Origin: JAEUOS01 sp040382235
GTDB taxonomy: Bacteria; Pseudomonadota; Gammaproteobacteria; Burkholderiales; JAEUOS01
DNA: 37,386 nucleotides
Assembly: GCA_040382235.1 (NCBI GenBank)
Contig: JBEIFV010000041.1
Location: forward strand, 1 to 37,386
Reading direction: 5' to 3'
The stretch's first letter is position 1. The number at the start of each line of letters is the position of its first letter. This document shows, piece by piece, positions 31,041-37,386 of this stretch. The translations under genes and the position numbers were made by a program. The notes beneath the pieces are model-generated. The model was given only the letters and a program-made list of their open reading frames with translations. It searched no databases and was not told the DNA's origin.

Positions 31041-32273
31041 TCAACTCAGGGGTTCGATGGTCATGCCGGCGGCCGCCAGGCGCCGCGCATACACCAGCCC
31101 GAGCGCGACCGCTGGCGTCAGTACACCGCCGCCCACCGGCAATGCATCGATATCGCAGGCCAGCGCCAGCGCCGCTTCGCACACGAAAATGGTGGTGGCG
31201 CGATTGCCCGGGTCGCCACGGCCGGCGATGCGCCCGCGCACCAGGCTGCCGCGTTCGCCGCGCCCCACCAGTTCGCAGCGAAACGAGCCGCGGTCCATGC
31301 TGCGTTCCGACGGTCCGCTGCCCGGTGCCGGCGCCAGCGCCTGGGCCAGCCGCCGCCCGGGTTGGAAGCGCATCGCTTCCTGCCCCAGCGCCATGCCCAC
31401 GCTCATGCCGGCCGCGGCCACCGCCGCAGCCGCGCCGCGGCCGAAGCGCAGGTATTCCTGGTAGTGGAAGTCGGGCGCATAAAGCGTCGGCTTGCCGCGC
31501 CCGGATAGCAGGGCCGCACTGCGCCGCACCACGCGGGTGTTGATCGGCCCCATGAAAAACGGCCCGACCCAGGCGTTGAAATCGGCGTCGCGGTGCGCCG
31601 ATACCGGGTCGGCATGGCTGCTTGCGTCCTGCGGCCGCCGATCTTCCGGATTGAGCAGGAACGGATCGGCCAAGAGCTTGATCTGGCCCGAATTCATCGC
31701 GTTGAACATCGACGCCAGGGTGCCGCCGTTGACCCCGCCCTTGAGCGAAAAACAAGCCTTGACACTGACACAGGCTTCGCCGTGTTGCTGCTTCAAGGCT
31801 TGGGCCAGCAGCCAGGCGCCGAGATCCGAGGGCACCGAATCGAAGCCGCAGAAAGGAATGATGCGTGCCCCCTTTTTTCCCGCCAGCGCATGGTGCCGAT
31901 CGATCAGGCCGCGCGCCCATGGCGTCTCGCCGGTGATGTCCACATAGTGGGTGCCATGCGCCACGCAGGCGGCCACCAGGGCGCTGCCGTAGAGCGCGAA
32001 GGGGCCGGCGGTGGAAAGCACAACGCCAGCCTGCGCTGCCAGCGCGGCTAGGGCGTGGTCGTCATCGGCGGCTGCCACCACGATACCTGCCGTGGCGGCG
32101 CCCGCGCCGCAGGCGGCTCGCACCGCTTCGAGCTTTTCGCGCGAGCGCCCGGCCAGTGCCCACCTGAGACCGTTGGCGTGTTGCGCGAAATAGGCGACGG
32201 TCTGGCGGCCGACGAAGCCTGAGGCGCCGTACAGGATCACGTCAAACGGGCGATCGCCGGCTTTGGCTGGCAT
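31041..32273 (-). CDS. Saccharopine dehydrogenase-like / trans-acting enoyl reductase family protein
   Basis: This 410-aa NAD(P)-binding oxidoreductase has a Rossmann start FDVILYGASGFVGRQTVAYFA, then the AGRSREKLEAV segment, VLSTAGPFALYGSALVAACVAHGTHYVDITGE and the IIPFCGFDSVPSDLGAWLLA block. These match the bacterial and eukaryotic SCCPDH/trans-acting enoyl reductase group, some of which reduce acyl double bonds in lipid synthesis. The C-terminal hydrophobic AAAAVAAAGMSVGMALG region may touch the membrane. ATG 32273 is chosen because upstream codons lack homology. Substrate unknown. Confidence 0.87.
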   Translation of the reverse strand: MPAKAGDRPFDVILYGASGFVGRQTVAYFAQHANGLRWALAGRSREKLEAVRAACGAGAATAGIVVAAADDDHALAALAAQAGVVLSTAGPFALYGSALVAACVAHGTHYVDITGETPWARGLIDRHHALAGKKGARIIPFCGFDSVPSDLGAWLLAQALKQQHGEACVSVKACFSLKGGVNGGTLASMFNAMNSGQIKLLADPFLLNPEDRRPQDASSHADPVSAHRDADFNAWVGPFFMGPINTRVVRRSAALLSGRGKPTLYAPDFHYQEYLRFGRGAAAAVAAAGMSVGMALGQEAMRFQPGRRLAQALAPAPGSGPSERSMDRGSFRCELVGRGERGSLVRGRIAGRGDPGNRATTIFVCEAALALACDIDALPVGGGVLTPAVALGLVYARRLAAAGMTIEPLS

Positions 32274-32395
32274 GGCTGGCTCCAAAAGGGTTCGGCTGGA
32301 CCGAACAGGCCTTTGAGCATAGCAGCGTAGGCCGCCGCCACTGGCGAGGCTTGACCGCCTCGCAGGTGTGGGTATCGGACCGGCCTGGACTTGAG

Positions 32396-32498
32396 TTGCA
32401 TATGTAAGGACCGATACATCCGCTTGCATGTGAACGCCGGTCCCCTGCCATCGATTCAAGCTGCCGGCGCGTTGATCGCTGATCAGGTCTTGATCAAG
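32396..32498. promoter_or_regulatory. Repeats in the control region before the secreted-protein gene
   Basis: TTGCATATG (32396-32404) and TTGCATGTG (32424-32432) are near-identical direct repeats 28 bases apart, with ATGTA/TACAT (32402-32406, 32415-32419) as an inverted repeat between. CTTGATCAAG (32489-32498) is a 10-base palindrome that runs into the AAGGGG ribosome site of the gene starting at 32509. They may be operator and leader elements for the divergent genes on either side. Function is unknown and chance is possible. Confidence 0.3.
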
Positions 32499-32508
32499 GG
32501 GTCACAAC

Positions 32509-32979
32509 ATGAAACGCGCGCTTGTTCTCGCCGCAGTTGGCATCACATTTTTCGCCGGCGGTGTCACCGCCATTGCCGCCGACGTCGGCGTCTCCGTCAG
32601 TGTCGGCCAGTCAGGCTGCTACGGGCGCATCGACATCGGCAGCCATGCGCCGCCGCAGGTGGTGTATCAGCAGCCGGTGCGGGTTCACGCTGCGCCCTAC
32701 CAGGCGGCCCCCCCGGTCTATTTGCGGGTGCCGCCCGGGCACGCCAAACGCCGGTCGCGGCACTGTGACCGCTACGGTGCCTGTGGGGCACCGGTGTATT
32801 TCGTGCAGGAGCAGTGGTACCGTCAGGTGTACGCGCCGCGTTATGTGCGCCAACATAACGTGCGCGGCCAGCACGAGCATCAACGACGCGGCGGCTATGG
32901 CGAAGGCCGTGACTGGGAGCGTGGCCGCCACGAGAGGCATGGCGGCGGGCGTGGCGGCCGAGGGCGCGATCGAGATTGA
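32509..32979 (+). CDS. Small secreted basic protein of unknown function
   Basis: This 156-aa protein begins with a clear signal peptide (MKRALVLAAVGITFFAGGVTAIAA). The mature part has the segment RVPPGHAKRRSRHCDRYGACG then PVYFVQEQWYRQVYAPRY, with two cysteines that could pair. I recall similar proteins as unannotated secreted proteins in betaproteobacteria. The last 40 residues are rich in Gly, Arg and His (RRGGYGEGRDWERGRHERHG type), disordered and strongly basic. Probable periplasmic or cell-surface location. AAGGGG precedes the ATG. Role unknown. Confidence 0.8.
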   Translation: MKRALVLAAVGITFFAGGVTAIAADVGVSVSVGQSGCYGRIDIGSHAPPQVVYQQPVRVHAAPYQAAPPVYLRVPPGHAKRRSRHCDRYGACGAPVYFVQEQWYRQVYAPRYVRQHNVRGQHEHQRRGGYGEGRDWERGRHERHGGGRGGRGRDRD

Positions 32980-33058
32980 GGCGCGTCCGGGCGGTCACGG
33001 CCGCGCAGGCGGGGTAACATGCTCGCCGCACCATCACCTTTAGCCCGAATCACGCCCC

Positions 33059-34435
33059 ATGGAACACGCCGTTGTCGACGCCCAGGTCACGCCTGAAGGG
33101 CGCCTGGAGATCCTTTCTGCCGCCGAAGTCGGCAAGCTGCTCGATACCAGCCAGGGCGGCCTGTACGGGCTGTTGCGCAGTTGCGCGCTGGCCGTGCTCA
33201 ATTCGGGCAGCCACAGCGATGATGGCAAGGCTTTGCTCGAACGCTACCAATCGTTTTCCATCTCGATCATCCAGCGCGAGCGCGGCATCAAGCTCGACCT
33301 GAAGGGCGCGCCGGCGGGCGCCTTTGTCGATGGCAGGATGATCAAGGGCATCGCCGAGCATCTGTTCGCGGTGCTGCGCGACGTGATCTATACCGCCGAC
33401 GAGATCAGCGACAACCCGAAGTTCGACCTGGCCAACTCCCAGGGCATCACCGACGCGGTGTTCCACATATTGCGCAACGCCGACGTGTTGCGTCCCTTGC
33501 AATCGCCCAACCTGGTGGTGTGCTGGGGCGGGCATTCGATTTCGCGCGAGGAATACGACTACACCAAGCTGGTCGGCTACGAACTGGGCCTGCGCGCGCT
33601 GGATGTGGCCACCGGTTGCGGCCCGGGTGCGATGAAAGGGCCGATGAAGGGCGCCACCATCGCGCATGCCAAGCAGCGCGTGGTCGGCGGGCGTTACCTG
33701 GGCATCACCGAGCCCGGCATCATCGCCGCCGAATCGCCCAATCCGATCGTCAACGGCCTGGTGATCCTGCCGGACATCGAGAAGCGCCTGGAAGCCTTCG
33801 TGCGCGTCGGGCATGGCATCGTGGTGTTTCCCGGCGGTGCCGGCACCGCCGAGGAAATCCTCTATCTGCTGGGCATTCTCCTGCATCCTGACAATGCCGA
33901 CCTGCCCTATCCGCTGGTGTTTACAGGTCCGCACGGCAGCGAAGCCTATTTCGCACAGATTGATGAATTCATCGGCGCCACCCTGGGGCCGGCGGCGCAG
34001 GCGCGCTACAGCATCATCGTGGGCGAGCCGGCGCAGGTGGCGCGGCGCATGCAGGCCGGCATGCAGGAAGTGCGCGAATACCGCAAGTCGATCAGTGATG
34101 CCTACTACTTCAACTGGCACCTGAAAATCGATCATGAATTCCAGCGGCCGTTCCTGCCGACGCACGCAAACATGCACAGCCTGGAAATCCGCGGCGACCA
34201 GCCGGTGCATCTGCGCGCAGCCAACCTGCGGCGCGCCTTTTCCGGCATCGTTGCCGGCAACGTCAAGGATCACGGCATTCGCGCCATCGAGCAACACGGC
34301 CCGTTCGAGATTCGTGGCGATTCCGCGATCATGCGGCGCATGGATACCCTCCTGGCTTCGTTCGTTGCGCAGCAGCGCATGAAGCTTCCTGGCAGCGGGT
34401 ATGTTCCCTGCTACCGCGTGATCGCCGCCGCGTGA
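33059..34435 (+). CDS. ppnN: Nucleotide 5'-monophosphate nucleosidase PpnN (LOG family)
   Basis: This 458-aa protein is close to the length of E. coli PpnN (YgdH). It hydrolyses the N-glycosidic bond of nucleoside 5'-monophosphates for purine salvage, and E. coli PpnN binds (p)ppGpp. The central LOG domain has VVCWGGHSISREEYDY, TGCGPGAMKGPMKGA and PGGAGTAEE (258-266), the nucleotide-binding motif. N- and C-terminal extensions match the PpnN-specific domains (DNPKFDLANSQGITDAVFHIL, SDAYYFNWHLKIDHEFQRPF). It is a housekeeping gene, probably monocistronic. Confidence 0.95.
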   Translation: MEHAVVDAQVTPEGRLEILSAAEVGKLLDTSQGGLYGLLRSCALAVLNSGSHSDDGKALLERYQSFSISIIQRERGIKLDLKGAPAGAFVDGRMIKGIAEHLFAVLRDVIYTADEISDNPKFDLANSQGITDAVFHILRNADVLRPLQSPNLVVCWGGHSISREEYDYTKLVGYELGLRALDVATGCGPGAMKGPMKGATIAHAKQRVVGGRYLGITEPGIIAAESPNPIVNGLVILPDIEKRLEAFVRVGHGIVVFPGGAGTAEEILYLLGILLHPDNADLPYPLVFTGPHGSEAYFAQIDEFIGATLGPAAQARYSIIVGEPAQVARRMQAGMQEVREYRKSISDAYYFNWHLKIDHEFQRPFLPTHANMHSLEIRGDQPVHLRAANLRRAFSGIVAGNVKDHGIRAIEQHGPFEIRGDSAIMRRMDTLLASFVAQQRMKLPGSGYVPCYRVIAAA

Positions 34436-34522
34436 GGCGCCGGCCACCGGGCGCGCGCCTGCCCACTATCCCCAAAGTCCGCGATCTCGGGCGGACCTCA
34501 TGCATGAACCCAGCCGCCATCC

Positions 34523-35251
34523 ATGATTGAACCGATTCTCCTGACCGCCGCACGGGTCGCCACCTTCGACGGCGAGCAGATGCTGACCGGCGCCAGCGGA
34601 TTTTTCTTTGCGCGCGACGAGCGTCTGTTCCTGGTCACCAGCCGGCATGTGATGATCGACAAGCCGAGCAAGCATTTTCCCGACCGTATCGAGATCGAGC
34701 TGCATACCGACGCCGACAACCTCGCCGAATCGACCGGCTTTTCGATGCCCCTGTATCGCGCCAGGAAGAGTGTGTGGCGCCAGGGCAAGGACGGCACCGG
34801 CGAGATCGATGTCGCGGTGCTCGAAATCGAGCGCGCCGCCTTGCCGAAAACCGCGCTGTACCGCGCCTTCACGCCCGCACATCTGCTGGCCGCCGAAGAA
34901 GGTGTCGAGGTCGGCTCCTCGCTCCTGGTGGTGGGCTTCCCGCTCGGCTTTCACGACACCCTGCACCACATGCCGGTGGTGCGCCAGGCGGTGGTGGCCT
35001 CTTCCTTCGGCTTGCGCTTCCAGGGTCAGGGCTACTTTCTCACCGATGCGCGCACCCACCGCGGCACCAGCGGCGCGCCGGTGGTGATGCGCGCGGCGCC
35101 GGGCAAGGTAGCGGATGATTTGCCGTGGCGCTTGCTGGGGGTGCACTCTGCGCGTCTGGATGTCGGCTCGCGCGACCTGGCGGTCGATGAGGCGCTCGGC
35201 CTTAACTGTGCCTGGTATGCCGATATCCTGTTGAAGCTGACCGAGGCCTGA
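34523..35251 (+). CDS. Trypsin-like serine protease, apparently intracellular
   Basis: This 242-aa S1/trypsin-like peptidase has a plausible triad of His42 (VTSRHVMID), Asp96 (EIDVAVLEI) and Ser183 (HRGTSGAPVV). The usual GxSGGP is GTSGAP here. No signal peptide is present, so it is likely cytoplasmic, unlike DegP-type proteases, and there is no PDZ domain. The N-terminal TGFFFARDERLFLVTSRHV shape is the common 'trypsin-like peptidase' domain. It lies 87 bases after ppnN and 70 before the racemase-like gene. Target unknown. Confidence 0.85.
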   Translation: MIEPILLTAARVATFDGEQMLTGASGFFFARDERLFLVTSRHVMIDKPSKHFPDRIEIELHTDADNLAESTGFSMPLYRARKSVWRQGKDGTGEIDVAVLEIERAALPKTALYRAFTPAHLLAAEEGVEVGSSLLVVGFPLGFHDTLHHMPVVRQAVVASSFGLRFQGQGYFLTDARTHRGTSGAPVVMRAAPGKVADDLPWRLLGVHSARLDVGSRDLAVDEALGLNCAWYADILLKLTEA

Positions 35252-35321
35252 ATCCCGCCACACCGTATCTGCGATGCCAAACGTCCCAGCCTGATTGCCA
35301 CTGAACCTCCGGAGCACGGCC

Positions 35322-36062
35322 ATGCGCCTTCTGATCATCAACCCCAACACCAGCGACAGCGTCACCGAACTGATCGCCGCCGAAGCGCGCCGCAGCGCAT
35401 CGGCCGGCACCGAGCTCACCGTGCTGACCGCACCATTCGGCGTGGCCTACATCGAAACCCGCTTCGAGGCCCTGATCGGCGCCTATGCCACCGCACAATT
35501 GGCCGCCGAGCGCCATGCCGGGCACGACGCGGTCATCGTCGCCGCCTTCGGCGACCCCGGCCTCACCGCCCTGCGCGAAGTGCTGCCGGTGCCGGTGCTG
35601 GGCATGACCGAGTCGGCGCTGGCCAGCGCCTGCCTGCTCGGCCATCGCTTTTCCATCATCGCGATTTCACAGCGCATCGCCGCCTGGTACCGCGAGTCGG
35701 TCGAGGCCAACGACCTGATCGGGCGCCTGGCAAGCATTCGCGCGCTTGATCGGCCGCTGGCCAATATCAGCAGCGCGCAGGAAGACAATCGTGCGCAATT
35801 GCTCTCGTTGTGCGAGCGCGCGGTCGATGAAGATCGCGCCGAGGTGCTGATTCTCGCTGGCGGCCCGCTGGCCGGACTGGCGCGCTCGCTGACCGGGCAA
35901 CTACCGGTGCCGGTGGTCGATGGCGTATCGTCGGCGGTGCGGCATGCCGAATCGCTGGTGGCGCTCAAACCGGGGCGCGCCACGCGCGGCAGCTTCGCGC
36001 CGCCGCCCCAGAAGCCGCATCGCGGCTTGTCGGAGGCGATGGCGAAGCTCTTGGCCGGTTGA
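35322..36062 (+). CDS. Asp/Glu/hydantoin racemase family protein lacking both catalytic cysteines
   Basis: This 246-aa protein begins MRLLIINPNTSDSVTELIAAEARR, the signature of hydantoin-racemase-type proteins. In active racemases two cysteines act as acid and base, in CFGDPG and LGCAG. Here the blocks read VIVAAFGDPGL (Ala75) and VLILAGGPLAGL (Gly180), so neither cysteine is present. The fold seems intact (GMTESALASACLLGHRFSII and PVPVVDGVSSAVRHAE are conserved). It may be an isomerase, hydrolase or lyase using other residues, or a binding protein. I recall similar cysteine-free members in related bacteria. ATG 35322 has GGAG upstream. It is single, about 31 kb from hyuAB. Confidence 0.88.
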   Translation: MRLLIINPNTSDSVTELIAAEARRSASAGTELTVLTAPFGVAYIETRFEALIGAYATAQLAAERHAGHDAVIVAAFGDPGLTALREVLPVPVLGMTESALASACLLGHRFSIIAISQRIAAWYRESVEANDLIGRLASIRALDRPLANISSAQEDNRAQLLSLCERAVDEDRAEVLILAGGPLAGLARSLTGQLPVPVVDGVSSAVRHAESLVALKPGRATRGSFAPPPQKPHRGLSEAMAKLLAG

Positions 36063-36163
36063 ATCAGGTGGCGCTGCATCCGGCCGCTTGAGGCGGCTTG
36101 TCCACCGTCGTGTGGATACCCAAGAACTTGAATCGAGAGCCGGCTTTCGTGTAGCCTTGCGGC

Positions 36164-36382
36164 ATGACGACTTTGACCCGTGATGAAATTGCCAAGCTGA
36201 CCCCGCCGGAGCGGCTTGCGCTTATTGGCGACCTGTGGGACAGCATCGCCGACACCGATCTGCCGGTGCCGCCCGCGCAGCGCGACGAGCTTCTGCGCCG
36301 ACTCGCCAGCTTTGATCTGGACCGGCAGCAATCCGTGACTTGGGAACACCTGAAAGCGGAACTCGCCGCACGGACGCCTTGA
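36164..36382 (+). CDS. Addiction-module antitoxin (putative addiction module component family)
   Basis: This 72-aa protein reads LTRDEIAKLTPPERLALIGDLWDSIADTDLPVPPAQRDELLRRLASFD, the typical small acidic antitoxin of the 'putative addiction module component' family (Unstab_antitox). It pairs with a ParE/RelE-type toxin. It is translated just ahead of the toxin, whose TTG start overlaps its TGA as TTGA. It should bind and neutralise the toxin and probably repress the operon. Confidence 0.93.
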   Translation: MTTLTRDEIAKLTPPERLALIGDLWDSIADTDLPVPPAQRDELLRRLASFDLDRQQSVTWEHLKAELAARTP

Positions 36383-36675
36383 CCAGGGCCGCCATCATCA
36401 TGCCGGCCGCCCGGCTGGATATGATCGACGCGCAAGACTGGTATGAACATCAAGCGCCGGGACTGGGCGCGCGATTCCGTGCTGAGCTCGGCTTTCAACT
36501 TGATCGCGTGATGCGTAGCCCTTTTCACTTTCCAGAAGTATTGGCCGATGTGCGCCGCGCCCGATTGCAGCGCTTCCCTTACGGCCTGTTCTTTCGCGCA
36601 ATCGACGAAGAGATCTTTGTCATTGCTTGCTTTCATTCAAGCCGCGACCCGCTGGTGTGGCGGGCCCGCATTTAG
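36379..36675 (+). CDS. ParE/RelE-family toxin
   Basis: This 98-aa toxin has the family shape: IIMPAARLDMIDAQDWYEHQAPGLGARFRAEL (strand, two helices), HFPEVLADVRRARLQRFPYGLFFRAIDEEIFVIACFHSSRDPLVWRAR (beta sheet). The Arg-rich RRARLQRFPYGLFFR region is typical of ParE/RelE. I place the start at TTG 36379, which keeps the first strand and overlaps the antitoxin stop; ATG 36400 would remove part of that strand. Whether it targets gyrase (ParE) or mRNA (RelE) cannot be told. The stretch 36676-36967 after it shows no gene. Confidence 0.9.
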   Translation: MTRAAIIMPAARLDMIDAQDWYEHQAPGLGARFRAELGFQLDRVMRSPFHFPEVLADVRRARLQRFPYGLFFRAIDEEIFVIACFHSSRDPLVWRARI

Positions 36676-36967
36676 CTGCACCTGCGAGTTCGCCCCGCTC
36701 TGCTTTCGAGTGTGGCCACAGCGACGTTTTCGCTGGCTTCACCCGGCTTGATCCGCAAAGAAAACGCGGCTTAGCGGTTGGCGTCTATCGCCGATCTCTG
36801 TGGTCAATCAAATGTCCGCTGTCTTGATCCAATCCGGCAAAACCTTCCCACGCCCTGGTAATCAACGTCGGCTACATACGCCCGCTGCGCGCGCGAACCC
36901 GGCGCCAACTCTTCCGCGGCCAAGCCAGCCAGTGTTGCCTGCGTTTCGCACCCGCAAAGCCGCCGCG

Positions 36968-37386
36968 TCAGGCACGCCGCCTGCGGGTGAAGCCGGCAGC
37001 AGCCAGGGCGCCCAGCATCAACGCCAGTCCGCCTGGCTCATTGACAGCACGTGCGGTGAGCGTGAAGCTGTCGGTGGCGCCAAGCGCGCTCAAATCAATC
37101 GCCCAGTCGGTCAACGGTGCGCCCTGCGCAAATGGATCACCCAGGTAAATCTCCGTGGTCGCGGGCGCCAGGACGATTGAAGCCAGGTCATTGGCGGCAT
37201 TGCCGACGGCCGCGACGGTCGCGCCGGCGAGCGTGGTGACACTGCCGTAGGTTGCGAAGACCGCTCCCGAATCCAGGCTCAGGAACACGTTGTCCAGGCC
37301 AATGCCGACCATCAACTGCTTGATGACCGAGTTGAACGACGCGGTCGCCGCGTCGCCGGTTTCGCGGGTGAAGGTGACCGCAGCTG
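36968..37386 (-). CDS. PEP-CTERM domain protein, N-terminus beyond window
   Basis: The frame stays open to the window edge, so the 5' part is missing; about 139 codons are visible. The tail is VNEPGGLALMLGALAAAGF followed by RRRR and Ala-stop: an N-E-P variant of the Pro-Glu-Pro motif, a membrane helix and an arginine cluster, the PEP-CTERM sorting signal recognised by exosortase. Upstream are Thr/Ala/Gly-rich strands (ASIVLAPATTEIYLGDPF) typical of such secreted, often exopolysaccharide-linked proteins. It should be exported and anchored or released at the cell surface. Function unknown. Confidence 0.85.
   Translation of the reverse strand, partial: AAVTFTRETGDAATASFNSVIKQLMVGIGLDNVFLSLDSGAVFATYGSVTTLAGATVAAVGNAANDLASIVLAPATTEIYLGDPFAQGAPLTDWAIDLSALGATDSFTLTARAVNEPGGLALMLGALAAAGFTRRRRA

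Noticed and set aside
1..37386. CRISPR arrays, tRNA or rRNA genes, insertion sequences, phage genes
   Set aside because: Looked for repeated spacers, cloverleaf-like runs, transposase motifs and integrase motifs; none seen by eye.

Overview
The window is high-GC, gene-dense DNA. It most likely comes from a Burkholderiales-type betaproteobacterium. The reasons are four separate Bug-family (TctC) periplasmic receptors, many small stand-alone acyl-CoA and hydrolase genes, a Sox-type module, and two PEP-CTERM sorting tails, which imply an exosortase elsewhere in the genome. I saw no tRNA, rRNA, CRISPR array, insertion sequence or phage gene. All gene names come from reading motifs; no database search was run.

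Layout. (1) Bases 1-5717: a hyuA-hyuB-Bug operon on the minus strand, with ATGA stop/start overlaps at both junctions, diverges from a lysR gene across a small region with a LysR-type inverted repeat. (2) 5721-9423: a crotonase and thiolase pair diverges from a ketopantoate-reductase-like gene, followed by a DUF2889 gene. (3) 9497-14720: an isoquinoline-oxidoreductase-like molybdenum hydroxylase (iorA/iorB type) ends at a clear intrinsic terminator. It diverges, across an AT-rich 414-base region, from soxX-soxY-soxZ-soxA. This SoxY ends in an atypical SACIDGS arm instead of GGCGG, and no soxB or soxCD is present. (4) 14944-16418: a 3' remnant of a PEP-CTERM gene abuts a DUF4143 ATPase gene that has a 12-base inverted repeat in its promoter region. 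(5) 16565-17536: a Bug receptor.

(6) 17585-23463: a tightly packed minus-strand operon. In order of transcription it encodes a TAXI-type TRAP receptor, a fused TRAP permease, an oligogalacturonate-lyase-like (PL22) beta-propeller, an ACMSD-like amidohydrolase and a DUF1445 putative hydro-lyase. This looks like an uptake-and-degradation pathway for an unidentified acidic substrate, and it is the best candidate here for an undescribed system. (7) 23765-27352: two more Bug receptors, an AhpD-like protein and an HSL-type esterase. (8) 27690-32273: a TauE/SafE exporter, an NTF2-like protein, a SagB-type nitroreductase, an epoxide hydrolase and a saccharopine-dehydrogenase-like oxidoreductase. (9) 32509-36675: a secreted basic protein, ppnN, an intracellular trypsin-like protease, a hydantoin-racemase homologue lacking both catalytic cysteines, and a toxin-antitoxin pair. 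(10) 36968 to the end: a partial PEP-CTERM protein.

The common theme is scavenging and breakdown of organic acids, amides and acyl-CoA-type compounds. Receptors with divergent or adjacent enzymes suggest several small, independently regulated catabolic units. The Sox/Ior pair and the TAXI/PL22 operon are the two units whose biochemistry cannot be read from known pathways.
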